Assembly (NCBI GenBank): GCA_023417515.1
Contig: JAEZFL010000062.1
Coordinates: forward strand, 1-28,716
DNA length: 28,716 nt
Source of the DNA: Pseudomonadota bacterium
Lineage (GTDB): Bacteria; Pseudomonadota; Alphaproteobacteria; Sphingomonadales; Sphingomonadaceae
Direction: 5' to 3'
Shown piece after piece: positions 1 to 5,633 of the stretch. The position numbers were made by a program, and so were the translations under genes. Under the pieces are notes generated by a model. That model made no database searches and had not been told where the DNA came from. It saw only the letters and a list, made by a program, of their open reading frames with translations. The stretch's first letter is position 1; the number at the start of each line of letters is the position of its first letter.

Positions 1-85
1 CGCCATCCCCGCGCCGGTCGCCGAAGCCGATCCTGCCGCCAAGCCCCGTCGCCGAGCGCCGCGGGCGAGCCCGGGCCAGCCATGA
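1..85 (+). CDS. tatB: Twin-arginine translocase subunit TatB, C-terminal end only (5' partial)
   Basis: An open frame beginning at base 2 encodes a proline-, alanine- and arginine-rich tail (it ends PRASPGQP) and stops at the TGA at 83-85. That stop overlaps the tatC start (ATGA at 82-85). TatB proteins end in a long, poorly conserved, disordered and often Pro/Ala-rich tail, and tatB normally lies directly before tatC. The identity rests on this position and composition, because the diagnostic membrane helix lies outside the window. The overlap implies translational coupling with tatC. Confidence 0.6.
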   Translation, partial: AIPAPVAEADPAAKPRRRAPRASPGQP

Positions 86-867
86 ACGACCTTCCCAAGC
101 TGGACGGCGACGAGCTGGACGCCAGCCGGGCGCCCCTGCTCGAGCATCTCATTGAATTGCGGCGGCGGATCATCTGGTGCTTCGTCGCGCTCGCAATCTG
201 CTTCGCCATCTGCCTCTATTTCGCCCAGGACATCTTCACCTGGCTGGTCCATCCGCTGCTGGTGGCGGGGCAGAACCGGCTCATCTTCACCAATGTGTTC
301 GAGGCCTTCTTCTCGCAGATCAAGGTGGCCTTCTTCGCCGGGGGGATGCTGGCTTTTCCGGTCATCGCCGGCCAATTGTGGCTGTTCATCGCGCCGGGCC
401 TCTACAAGAACGAGAAGCGCGCCTTCCTGCCTTTCCTGCTGATGACCCCGGTGCTGTTCCTCGGCGGCGCGGCGCTCGCTTATTATTTCGCGGTGCCGGT
501 GGCGCTTCACTTCCTGCTCGGCTTCGAGGGCAATCTCGGCGGGGTCCAGCAGGAGGCGTTGCCGGGCGTCGGCAATTATCTCGACTTCATCACCAAGTTC
601 CTGTTCGGATTCGGAGTCTCGTTCCTGCTGCCGGTGCTTCTGATGCTGATCGAGCGGGCGGGGCTGGTCAGCCTGAAGCAGCTTCGCAAGGGGCGCCGCT
701 ACGCGATCGTCGGCGCCTTCATCGTCGCCGCGGTGCTGACTCCGCCGGATATCGTCTCGCAGCTGCTCCTCGCCATCCCGCTGGTGCTGCTCTACGAGAT
801 CGCCCTTGTCGGGATCATGCTCACCCACCGCCGGCGAGCGAGGAAGGCGTCCGCCGAGGCCGCATAA
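82..867 (+). CDS. tatC: Sec-independent (twin-arginine) protein translocase TatC
   Basis: The product is 261 residues, the usual TatC size, with six predicted membrane helices. TatC is the inner-membrane receptor that binds twin-arginine signal peptides together with TatB and recruits TatA to export folded proteins. The cytosolic N-terminus carries the family motif EHLIELRRRI (residues 21-30), whose glutamates are part of the signal-peptide binding site. The FEAFF segment and the APGLYKNEKR loop (about residues 72-115) and the late TPPD motif before the last two helices are also typical. The start ATG overlaps the tatB stop by four bases. A strong inverted repeat follows the stop codon and separates it from the convergent lipoprotein gene. 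Confidence 0.97.
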   Translation: MNDLPKLDGDELDASRAPLLEHLIELRRRIIWCFVALAICFAICLYFAQDIFTWLVHPLLVAGQNRLIFTNVFEAFFSQIKVAFFAGGMLAFPVIAGQLWLFIAPGLYKNEKRAFLPFLLMTPVLFLGGAALAYYFAVPVALHFLLGFEGNLGGVQQEALPGVGNYLDFITKFLFGFGVSFLLPVLLMLIERAGLVSLKQLRKGRRYAIVGAFIVAAVLTPPDIVSQLLLAIPLVLLYEIALVGIMLTHRRRARKASAEAA

Positions 868-870
868 GAA

Positions 871-899
871 GAAGGCGCCGATTTGCGGTCGGCGCCTTC
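871..899. terminator. Inverted repeat between convergent tatC and the entericidin-like gene
   Basis: A perfect 11-bp stem (871-881 paired with 889-899) encloses a 7-base loop. It lies three bases after the tatC stop and 22 bases beyond the stop of the convergent lipoprotein gene, so it can act in both directions. Neither side has a long T-tract, so its efficiency as an intrinsic terminator is uncertain. Confidence 0.7.
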
Positions 900-921
900 A
901 GAAAACTTGCGAGCATGGGGT

Positions 922-1047
922 TCAGTCGGCGAGGTCGGAAACCTTTTCGCCGACCGACTGGACGTCGCGTCCGGCCCCTTCGATCGTGTTGCACGCCGCC
1001 AGGGCAAGGCCGCTGGTCAGCACCAACAGCGTGAGCATCTTGCGCAT
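922..1047 (-). CDS. Entericidin-like small lipoprotein
   Basis: This is a 41-residue protein. A hydrophobic signal peptide (MRKMLTLLVLTSGLALAAC) has a lipobox LAAC, so the mature protein would start at Cys19. The mature part, beginning CNTIEGAGRDVQ and ending in a Val/Lys/Asp-rich amphipathic segment, matches the entericidin A/B family (C-N-T-x-x-G-x-G-x-D-x-x). Entericidins are tiny envelope lipoproteins, and in alphaproteobacteria they are often stress-induced. An AGGAG ribosome site (1055-1059) lies seven bases before the start. A near-consensus sigma-EcfG promoter (1098-1122) lies about 50 bases upstream. Its role is not known in detail, and toxicity or membrane-stress functions are only inferred from the family. 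Confidence 0.85.
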   Translation of the reverse strand: MRKMLTLLVLTSGLALAACNTIEGAGRDVQSVGEKVSDLAD

Positions 1048-1097
1048 TTACACTCTCCTGAGACGCCGCGGGCACAATGCCCGCCTATGAACCGGTC

Positions 1098-1122
1098 AAT
1101 GCCGCCGGTGCGCGCCGGTTCC
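1098..1122 (-). promoter_or_regulatory. Near-consensus sigma-EcfG promoter of the entericidin-like gene
   Basis: Read on the minus strand, GGAAC (1122-1118) is followed after 16 bases by CATT (1101-1098). This is one mismatch from the GSR consensus GGAAC-N16/17-CGTT. It would give a leader of roughly 40-45 nt before the ATG at 1047. Proximity to the GSR locus supports it, but the single mismatch in the -10 element leaves it tentative. Confidence 0.45.
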
Positions 1123-1159
1123 ACCCGCGTGAAGCAGAGTCGTCAAGGCGTGGTGAATA

Positions 1160-1285
1160 CGGGGGAAGGCCCGGGCTCTTCGAAAAAGTTGAGCCCGGAG
1201 GCGCTACCGGGGGGGGAGGTTAGCGCGTCCGGGCTCATGGTTCTGGATTGCGAGAGCGGGGGGGCAAAAGGTCACTATCCGGACT
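1160..1285 (-). ncRNA. Candidate sigma-EcfG-dependent small RNA with C-rich loops (GsrN-like)
   Basis: No good ORF lies here, but an exact GGAAC-N16-CGTT promoter (1314-1290) points into it. The predicted start near 1285-1283 falls on the first strand of a closing stem (GTCCGG, 1284-1279, with CCGGAC, 1232-1227). Inside is a 4-bp hairpin (1267-1264 with 1251-1248) whose loop starts with a run of C. A second hairpin (stem 1226-1221 with 1206-1201) presents a CCUCCCCCCCC loop. A third has an 8-bp GC stem (1198-1191 with 1178-1171). Exposed C-rich loops that can pair with ribosome-binding sites are typical of alphaproteobacterial regulatory RNAs. Caulobacter GsrN is a known sigma-T-driven example. 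The 3' end is uncertain because no clear U-tract follows the third hairpin. Homology to GsrN is inference only. Confidence 0.5.
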
Positions 1286-1289
1286 GCTC

Positions 1290-1347
1290 AACGGCCTATT
1301 GGGGGAGGGGTTCCAGCCCCCGTGATTTTTTTCTGCGCTTTTTTTTT
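1290..1347 (-). promoter_or_regulatory. Exact sigma-EcfG promoter with upstream A-tracts
   Basis: On the minus strand the -35 GGAAC (1314-1310) and -10 CGTT (1293-1290) are separated by exactly 16 bases, a perfect GSR consensus. Upstream of the -35 are two A-tracts on the same strand (A7 at 1332-1326 and A9 at 1347-1339), spaced like an UP element for the RNA polymerase alpha subunits. It faces the structured region at 1160-1285 and has no coding sequence close behind it. Confidence 0.6.
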
Positions 1348-1422
1348 GCAAAAGCACCGCTCGGGCCGCGCGAGGCAACCGGGGGCCCCGCTCACCGGTT
1401 GGAGCCGCTGAAAGGAATTGCC

Positions 1423-1608
1423 ATGCCCAAGCCGCCAAGCTCACCGCCTCATTCGGACATCGAGGGAGTCAATCGCGACGGCACCCGTCCCAGCAAGAAG
1501 CTGTCCGGCCGCGGCGACAGCACCGAGGCTCTGGAGCGTGCCGGCCGCGAGAGCGCCGCACGCCCGGATCATGGCGACGACCGCTCGGGCGACGACCGCA
1601 CGCGGTGA
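1423..1608 (+). CDS. Small hydrophilic protein of unknown function (61 aa)
   Basis: The ORF has a well-placed AAAGGA ribosome site (1411-1416) six bases before the ATG. The product is very polar, rich in Ser, Arg, Asp, Gly and Pro, with no hydrophobic core, membrane segment or recognisable domain, so it is probably largely disordered. It ends with Asp/Arg repeats (DDRSGDDRTR). It lies inside the GSR cluster, convergent with the kinase gene 24 bases away, which hints at a stress-related protein. No sigma-EcfG promoter is visible on its own strand. A function cannot be assigned. Confidence 0.5.
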   Translation: MPKPPSSPPHSDIEGVNRDGTRPSKKLSGRGDSTEALERAGRESAARPDHGDDRSGDDRTR

Positions 1609-1632
1609 TTGACTGACCACCCGTTACGGGCC

Positions 1633-3219
1633 CTAAGGGACGGCGGGCGTCTCGCGGTCGACCACGGCGATGGTCAGGCTGTAGCGGCCGGCCCCGGAGT
1701 CGCGGTCGAGCGTCGAGCGGAGCTGGCGGGCGAGGCCGGCGACGATCCGGTCGAACCGTTCCTGGATCTCGGCCGGGCAGGTCACCCGGCCGGCCAGGAC
1801 TTCCGATTCCATGGTCAGCCGTGCCCGGCCATCCCGCTCCGGCTCGAGCGAGATGGCGACGACCCGCGCGCCGCACAGCATGGCGAACTCGACGACCTCG
1901 GTGACCAGGAAGGCGGTCGACACCGCGACGTCCTGGGTCGCGTAGAGCGGCTCCAGGCCGAGGCGGATCTGCATGGCCGACGCCGCGGCAGGGGCGGTCG
2001 CGCGCAAGTTCGCCGCGAGCTCGGAAACCAGCGCCTTCAGTGCGACGCCGCGATTCTCCTCGAGCTCGGCATAATGGTTGCGGTGGACCACCGCGAGGGC
2101 GTCGACCCGGCGCTGGATCGAGGCATAGGCCGCGGCCGCTTCGTCGCTGACGCTGCTCCGCGAGTGGATGTTGAGCAGCGAGGCGACCACCTGCAGGTTG
2201 TTCTTCACCCGGTGATGGACCTCGCGCACCAGCTTGGTCTGCCGCTCGACCGCCGCCTCGAGCTCGGCCTCGTGGCGCGCGACGGTTCGGGTCACCTCGG
2301 CGAAGGCATTGCCGAGATCGTCGATCTCCTTCGCCGCGCTGTGCACCGCCGGCCGTTCGAAGCCGCGGTCGCCCGGCGCATAAGCGGCGATGGCGCGCTG
2401 CATGCGCAGGAGCGGGCGAAGCAGCAGATATTGCACGACCAGCCAGCCGACCACGGCCGCGAGCAGCCACATCAGCAGCGGCAGGACGATCATCAGGATC
2501 TCGTCCCAGCTCATCCGCGGAGCCGCGGCGTTGAGGCGCAGCTCGACTCCGCTGGCGGTGATCGGCTCACGCAGCACGACCCCGCCGAGCGCCTGCTGGC
2601 CGGGCCGCGACGCGAACAGCCGCATCGCCGCATCCTCCACCACCAGCTCGAGCTCGGTCGGCTGGCTGGTATTGCCGAGATTGGCGGCGGCTTCGAGCGA
2701 CGAGCGCGGAAATTCGATCTGACCGAGCGGGCGGCCGGCGGAGTCGAACAGCCACAGCCGAAGCAGCTCGCCCTGCGGGTCGATCCAGGCGGCGGACGTG
2801 GCGCCCTGCGCGACTCGCGGCGGCGGCGCCGGATTGACCGTGAGCGGCGGGCAGGCGACTCCGCCGCCGGGATCGTAGACGAGGAAGCGCACGGGCGGCG
2901 ACCCGCTCGCGCGGAGCTGCGCGTCGGCATGCTGGCAGGCGAGCGGGGCGGTTTCCGGCCGGCGCACCGCGTCACTGGCGATCCTGACGATCAGCGCCGC
3001 GCGGTTGATGACCGACGACAGGCGCTGGGCGGACAGGGCCAGGTTGGTGTTCGCCTCGGCAATCGCACTGGAGCGGCTGTCGCGCGCGCTGTCGATGCTG
3101 GCGAGGACGGAGATCACCAGCAGCGGCAGCAGCGCCGCGCCGAGGATCAGCAGCATCTTGGTGGCGGTCGGCAGCATGCCGAACCAGGCCCGGACGGGGT
3201 CGAGCTGTCGTTCGGTCAC
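1633..3219 (-). CDS. phyP: PhyP/PhyK-like HisKA_2 sensor histidine kinase with degenerate ATPase domain
   Basis: The product is 528 residues. A first membrane helix (about 21-41) and a second (about 240-267) enclose a periplasmic sensor region of about 200 residues. A HAMP-like linker, a coiled coil (about 310-332) and a HisKA_2 domain follow, with the phospho-acceptor box REVHHRVKNNLQ (332-343, His335/His336). The C-terminal region should be a HATPase domain but is degraded: the N-box reads TEVVEFAML (440-448), with no Asn at the Mg-ATP position, and no DxGxG or GxGL glycine motif follows. In Sphingomonas, a HisKA_2 protein beside phyR (PhyP) acts mainly as a PhyR phosphatase, and a kinase that cannot bind ATP fits that role. 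It lies 39 bases after nepR in the same direction, probably one operon from the nepR promoter. A bona fide kinase is less likely. Confidence 0.85.
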   Translation of the reverse strand: MTERQLDPVRAWFGMLPTATKMLLILGAALLPLLVISVLASIDSARDSRSSAIAEANTNLALSAQRLSSVINRAALIVRIASDAVRRPETAPLACQHADAQLRASGSPPVRFLVYDPGGGVACPPLTVNPAPPPRVAQGATSAAWIDPQGELLRLWLFDSAGRPLGQIEFPRSSLEAAANLGNTSQPTELELVVEDAAMRLFASRPGQQALGGVVLREPITASGVELRLNAAAPRMSWDEILMIVLPLLMWLLAAVVGWLVVQYLLLRPLLRMQRAIAAYAPGDRGFERPAVHSAAKEIDDLGNAFAEVTRTVARHEAELEAAVERQTKLVREVHHRVKNNLQVVASLLNIHSRSSVSDEAAAAYASIQRRVDALAVVHRNHYAELEENRGVALKALVSELAANLRATAPAAASAMQIRLGLEPLYATQDVAVSTAFLVTEVVEFAMLCGARVVAISLEPERDGRARLTMESEVLAGRVTCPAEIQERFDRIVAGLARQLRSTLDRDSGAGRYSLTIAVVDRETPAVP

Positions 3220-3258
3220 CGGCGGCCCCGACGCTTCATGCCGCGCCTACGGGGAGAA

Positions 3259-3462
3259 TCAGCCGAGCTTGCCGAGGAGATCGAGCATCTCCGGTGGGAT
3301 GTCCTCGGCGACCGCGCGCTCATAGACGCTGCGCAGGGCATCGCCGACGTCGCCGGTCTGCTTCTTCCTGTTGCGCGGCTTGCGCGGCGCTTCACCCTCG
3401 GCTGCATGGTCGCCTTCGGCCTTGCGACGCCGCTCACGATCCAGTTCATTGTGAAAAGTCAA
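3259..3462 (-). CDS. nepR: General stress response anti-sigma factor NepR
   Basis: This is a 67-residue protein with a basic, disordered N-terminus (ERRRK, RKPRNRKK) followed by the two-helix NepR core VGDALRSVYERA...LDLLGKLG (residues 39-67). NepR binds EcfG and blocks it; phosphorylated PhyR mimics a sigma factor and captures NepR. The only plausible start is TTG at 3462. The frame has a stop about 25 bases upstream and no ATG, GTG or other TTG before the conserved core, and GGGG sits at a suitable distance from the TTG. The weak start may keep NepR scarce. It is transcribed away from phyR from the shared divergent promoter region. Confidence 0.93.
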   Translation of the reverse strand: MTFHNELDRERRRKAEGDHAAEGEAPRKPRNRKKQTGDVGDALRSVYERAVAEDIPPEMLDLLGKLG

Positions 3463-3585
3463 AGGTTCACCCCGCCCGCGGTCCGCTCATTCTTACGGGT
3501 CTGATCAACCGCAGGACTGGGTTGGATCGAGCCGTGTTTCCAGCGCATATTTGTCGCGGGCGAAATAATCGCGCCGCGTGGGCTT

Positions 3586-3613
3586 GGAAACAAAAAACTC
3601 CGACGATGGTTCC
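3586..3613. promoter_or_regulatory. Mirror-image divergent sigma-EcfG promoter between nepR and phyR
   Basis: GGAAAC (3586-3591) and GGTTCC (3608-3613) flank a 16-base spacer. Read on the minus strand this is GGAAC-N16-TGTT, one mismatch from the GSR consensus, facing nepR. Read on the plus strand it is GGAAA-N17-GGTT, two mismatches, facing phyR. Each -35 is therefore the complement of the other -10, so the two promoters occupy the same DNA and polymerase could bind only one way at a time. The centre lies about 138 bases from the nepR start and 142 from the phyR start. Confidence 0.5.
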
Positions 3614-3740
3614 ACAGGTTCTAAAGGCGTATCGGGCGGGGGCCATTGGGGCTGTCATAAACCGGCCGGAACGCCGTCCACTTGCCAAGCGGGGGCCGCC
3701 CTCATAGGCGCACGCTTTGAAGATCAGGAGTCGAAACCGT

Positions 3741-4547
3741 ATGTCGCTCGGCCAGGAAATTGCGCCTCATCTCCCCTTCCTACGCCGCTACGCGCGTGCG
3801 CTCACGGGCACGCAGAAGCATGGCGACGCGTTCGTGCGCGCAACCCTGGAAGCGATCGTCGCAGCGCCGGACTCCTTTCCGCGCGACGTCGATCCGCGGG
3901 TCGGCCTCTACCGGACCTTCCACGCCATCTGGTCGTCCGCAAATATCGAGGAGGATCCGGGCTATTCCGGAGGCGAGGGCGAGGGCGACGGCGCCGAGAG
4001 CATCGCTCAGGCGCGCCTGTCGCGAATCACGCCGCTGTCGCGCCAGGCGCTGCTGCTGACCGCGATGGAAGGCTTCACTCCGGAGGATACCGGCTACCTG
4101 ATCGGCGCGGCGCCCGAGGAAGTGGAATCGCTGGTCGCCGAGGCGCTCGAGGAGATCGAGCGGCAGACCCGCGCCGAGGTGCTGATCATCGAGGACGAGC
4201 CGATCATCGCGATGGACATCGAGACGATCGTCCGCGACCTCGGCCACAGCGTCGTCGGAGTGGCGGTGACCCGCGACGAGGCGGTCAGCCTGGCGCTCGC
4301 CAAGCGGCCGGGTCTGGTCCTCGCCGACATCCAGCTCGCCGACGACAGCTCGGGCATCGACGCGGTCAAGGACATCCTCGCCGAGTTCGAGGTGCCGGTC
4401 ATCTTCATCACCGCCTTCCCCGAGCGGCTTCTGACCGGCGAGCGGCCCGAGCCGACCTTCCTCATCACCAAGCCGTTCCAGCGCTCGACGGTCAAGGCGG
4501 CGATCGCCCAGGCTTTGTTCTTCGATCCGGCGACTCTTCCGGCCTAA
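3741..4547 (+). CDS. phyR: PhyR, anti-anti-sigma response regulator of the general stress response
   Basis: The product is 268 residues. The N-terminal half (about 1-142) resembles an ECF sigma factor (sigma2-like HLPFLRRYARALTG, sigma4-like RQALLLTAMEGFTPEDTGYLIG). The C-terminal half is a receiver domain with acidic residues E151-E153, phospho-acceptor D196 (VLADIQLAD), T224 and K244 (ITKPF). Phosphorylation at D196 exposes the sigma-like half, which binds NepR and frees EcfG. I chose ATG 3741 rather than an ATG 24 bases upstream, because family members begin just before the LGQEIAPHLPFLRRYAR segment and AGGAG (3726-3730) precedes it. It diverges from nepR and lies upstream of the 45-residue membrane protein and ecfG. 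Confidence 0.97.
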   Translation: MSLGQEIAPHLPFLRRYARALTGTQKHGDAFVRATLEAIVAAPDSFPRDVDPRVGLYRTFHAIWSSANIEEDPGYSGGEGEGDGAESIAQARLSRITPLSRQALLLTAMEGFTPEDTGYLIGAAPEEVESLVAEALEEIERQTRAEVLIIEDEPIIAMDIETIVRDLGHSVVGVAVTRDEAVSLALAKRPGLVLADIQLADDSSGIDAVKDILAEFEVPVIFITAFPERLLTGERPEPTFLITKPFQRSTVKAAIAQALFFDPATLPA

Positions 4548-4562
4548 GTTTCCAATCTCTTT

Positions 4563-4586
4563 GCACGGGCGGGGAACCGCCCGTGC
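4563..4586. terminator. Perfect GGAA-loop hairpin after phyR, overlapping the next promoter
   Basis: A perfect 10-bp stem (4563-4572 with 4577-4586) is closed by a GGAA tetraloop of the stable GNRA type, 15 bases after the phyR stop. There is no T-tract. The loop and the first base of the right arm form the -35 GGAAC of the following sigma-EcfG promoter. Confidence 0.55.
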
Positions 4587-4598
4587 CGGGGGCGCGTT
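4573..4598 (+). promoter_or_regulatory. Exact sigma-EcfG promoter for the small membrane protein and ecfG
   Basis: GGAAC (4573-4577) and CGTT (4595-4598) are separated by 17 bases, an exact GSR promoter. It lies 46 bases before the ATG of the 45-residue protein, and ecfG follows 58 bases after that gene without a visible promoter of its own. This implies positive autoregulation of ecfG. Confidence 0.75.
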
Positions 4599-4644
4599 AG
4601 CCGCGAAACGATTGGAACTTTTGAGCGAGGGTATCCCATCCGCC

Positions 4645-4782
4645 ATGAACGAAGGCCCGGACCATATCGGGAAGACCGAGGCGCGCGCCGGCACGACGCC
4701 GCACATGACTCGCTACGTGCTCTTCTTCGGACTGACGTTGACCATCCTGGCCTTCGTCATCATCTACTTGATCTGGGATTGA
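4645..4782 (+). CDS. Small single-pass membrane protein in the ecfG operon (45 aa)
   Basis: A polar N-terminus of about 20 residues (MNEGPDHIGKTEARAGTTPH) is followed by one strong membrane helix (about residues 23-43, RYVLFFGLTLTILAFVIIYLIW) ending in Asp. It is too short to be an enzyme and I recognise no named family. Many sphingomonads appear to carry such small tail-anchored proteins, but that is recollection and was not searched. It follows an exact sigma-EcfG promoter and precedes ecfG, so it should be stress-induced along with the sigma factor. The ribosome site is weak (GAGG about 14 bases upstream). A regulatory or membrane-sensing link to the GSR is speculation. Confidence 0.75.
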   Translation: MNEGPDHIGKTEARAGTTPHMTRYVLFFGLTLTILAFVIIYLIWD

Positions 4783-4840
4783 GCCGCCGAAGCGGATCGG
4801 TGCTAGTATCACCGCTCTATCAAGGTAAGCGCACAGTCCA

Positions 4841-5533
4841 ATGTATATCGGGGGCAGCTCCATGTCGGGCGTGAAGCCGGCGCAAGATGACTCGGCGATC
4901 GAGCGCGAAGAGCTCGTCCCGCTGCCGGACAATGAGTTCAAGGAGCACCTGGCCCAGGTCATCCCGCACCTGCGCGCCTTCGGCCGTTCCTTGTCGGGAA
5001 GCCGCGATCTGGCGGACGATCTCGTCCAGGAGACTTTGCTCAAGGCATGGGCGGCGCGCAAGCGCTTCCAGGCCGGCACCAACATGCGCGCCTGGACCTT
5101 CATCATCCTCAGGAACCTGTTCCTGAGCCAGATGCGCCGCGCCCGCTTCAAGGGCGAGTGGGACGAATTGACCGCGTCCAAGATCCTTGCCGCTCCGGCG
5201 AGCCAGGACCGCCATATCGAGCTCGCCGACATGCAGCGCGCCCTGCTCCATCTGCCTCAGCCGCAGCGCGAGGCGCTGATCCTCGTCGGGGCCGGCGGCT
5301 TCGCCTACGAGGAAGCGGCCGAGATTTGCGGCTGCGCGGTCGGCACCATCAAGAGCCGAGTCGCCCGCGGCCGCGTCGCTCTCGAGGCCTTGCTGACCGA
5401 AGGCAAGCTGCCGTCGCGGCGCGAGCACGACAATCAGGACAAGACCGCGCTCCAGGCGATCATGGGCGAGGTCGACGATCTGAGTCGTGACCGGCTTCCA
5501 ACGCCCGAGCCGGGCGAGGACGAGGACGCCTGA
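4841..5533 (+). CDS. ecfG: General stress response ECF sigma factor EcfG
   Basis: The product is 230 residues from ATG 4841, or 223 from ATG 4862 (MSGVKPAQDD), which has a GGGG ribosome site and may be the true start. Sigma2 spans about 33-105, with the polymerase-binding segment DLADDLVQETLLKAW (56-70) and the -10 recognition region around NMRAWTFIILRN. Sigma4 spans about 125-182, with the LPQPQREALILVG helix and the -35 helix-turn-helix EEAAEICGCAVGTIKSRVARGR. The acidic C-terminal tail (PEPGEDEDA) is typical of this group. EcfG directs polymerase to GGAAC-N16/17-CGTT promoters when NepR is sequestered by PhyR. The gene lies downstream of such a promoter, and a second NepR-like gene converges on it. 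Confidence 0.95.
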   Translation: MYIGGSSMSGVKPAQDDSAIEREELVPLPDNEFKEHLAQVIPHLRAFGRSLSGSRDLADDLVQETLLKAWAARKRFQAGTNMRAWTFIILRNLFLSQMRRARFKGEWDELTASKILAAPASQDRHIELADMQRALLHLPQPQREALILVGAGGFAYEEAAEICGCAVGTIKSRVARGRVALEALLTEGKLPSRREHDNQDKTALQAIMGEVDDLSRDRLPTPEPGEDEDA

Positions 5534-5546
5534 CACGCGCCCGACC

Positions 5547-5622
5547 GTCACCCTGAACCTGTGTCAGGGTCCATTTCCCGCGATCGTTTGGCGGTTGGAG
5601 ATGGATACTGAGCGTTCGGCAG
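5547..5622. repeat. Sphingomonad-type palindromic intergenic repeat and convergent terminator
   Basis: A 7-bp stem (ACCCTGA 5550-5556 with TCAGGGT 5564-5570) begins the segment. The wording CACCCTGAACCTGTGTCAGG followed by GTCCATTTC is a common dispersed repeat in sphingomonad genomes as I recall it. A more degenerate inverted half (around ATGGATACTGAGCGTTC) follows. It lies between the convergent ecfG and NepR-like genes and may end both transcripts. Confidence 0.55.
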
Positions 5623-5633
5623 GACGTCCGCAG

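Noticed and set aside
1301..1347. Plus-strand intrinsic terminator (GGGGG...CCCCC followed by T7 and T9)
   Set aside because: The stem is only 4-5 bp, no plus-strand gene ends nearby, and the same bases form the -35 and A-tract region of the minus-strand promoter, which explains them better.
1609..3504. A 631-codon open frame on the plus strand
   Set aside because: It is the antisense shadow of the kinase and nepR genes. Its composition (Arg/Gly/His-rich, no domain) is non-protein-like, while the minus strand encodes recognisable domains.
3667..3692. Second GGAAC on the plus strand before phyR
   Set aside because: At 17 bases it is followed by CGGG, not CGTT, so it fits less well than the mirror-image site at 3586-3613.
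4614..4639. GGAAC just before the 45-residue gene
   Set aside because: No CGTT at the right spacing, and a start there would fall too close to or inside the gene.
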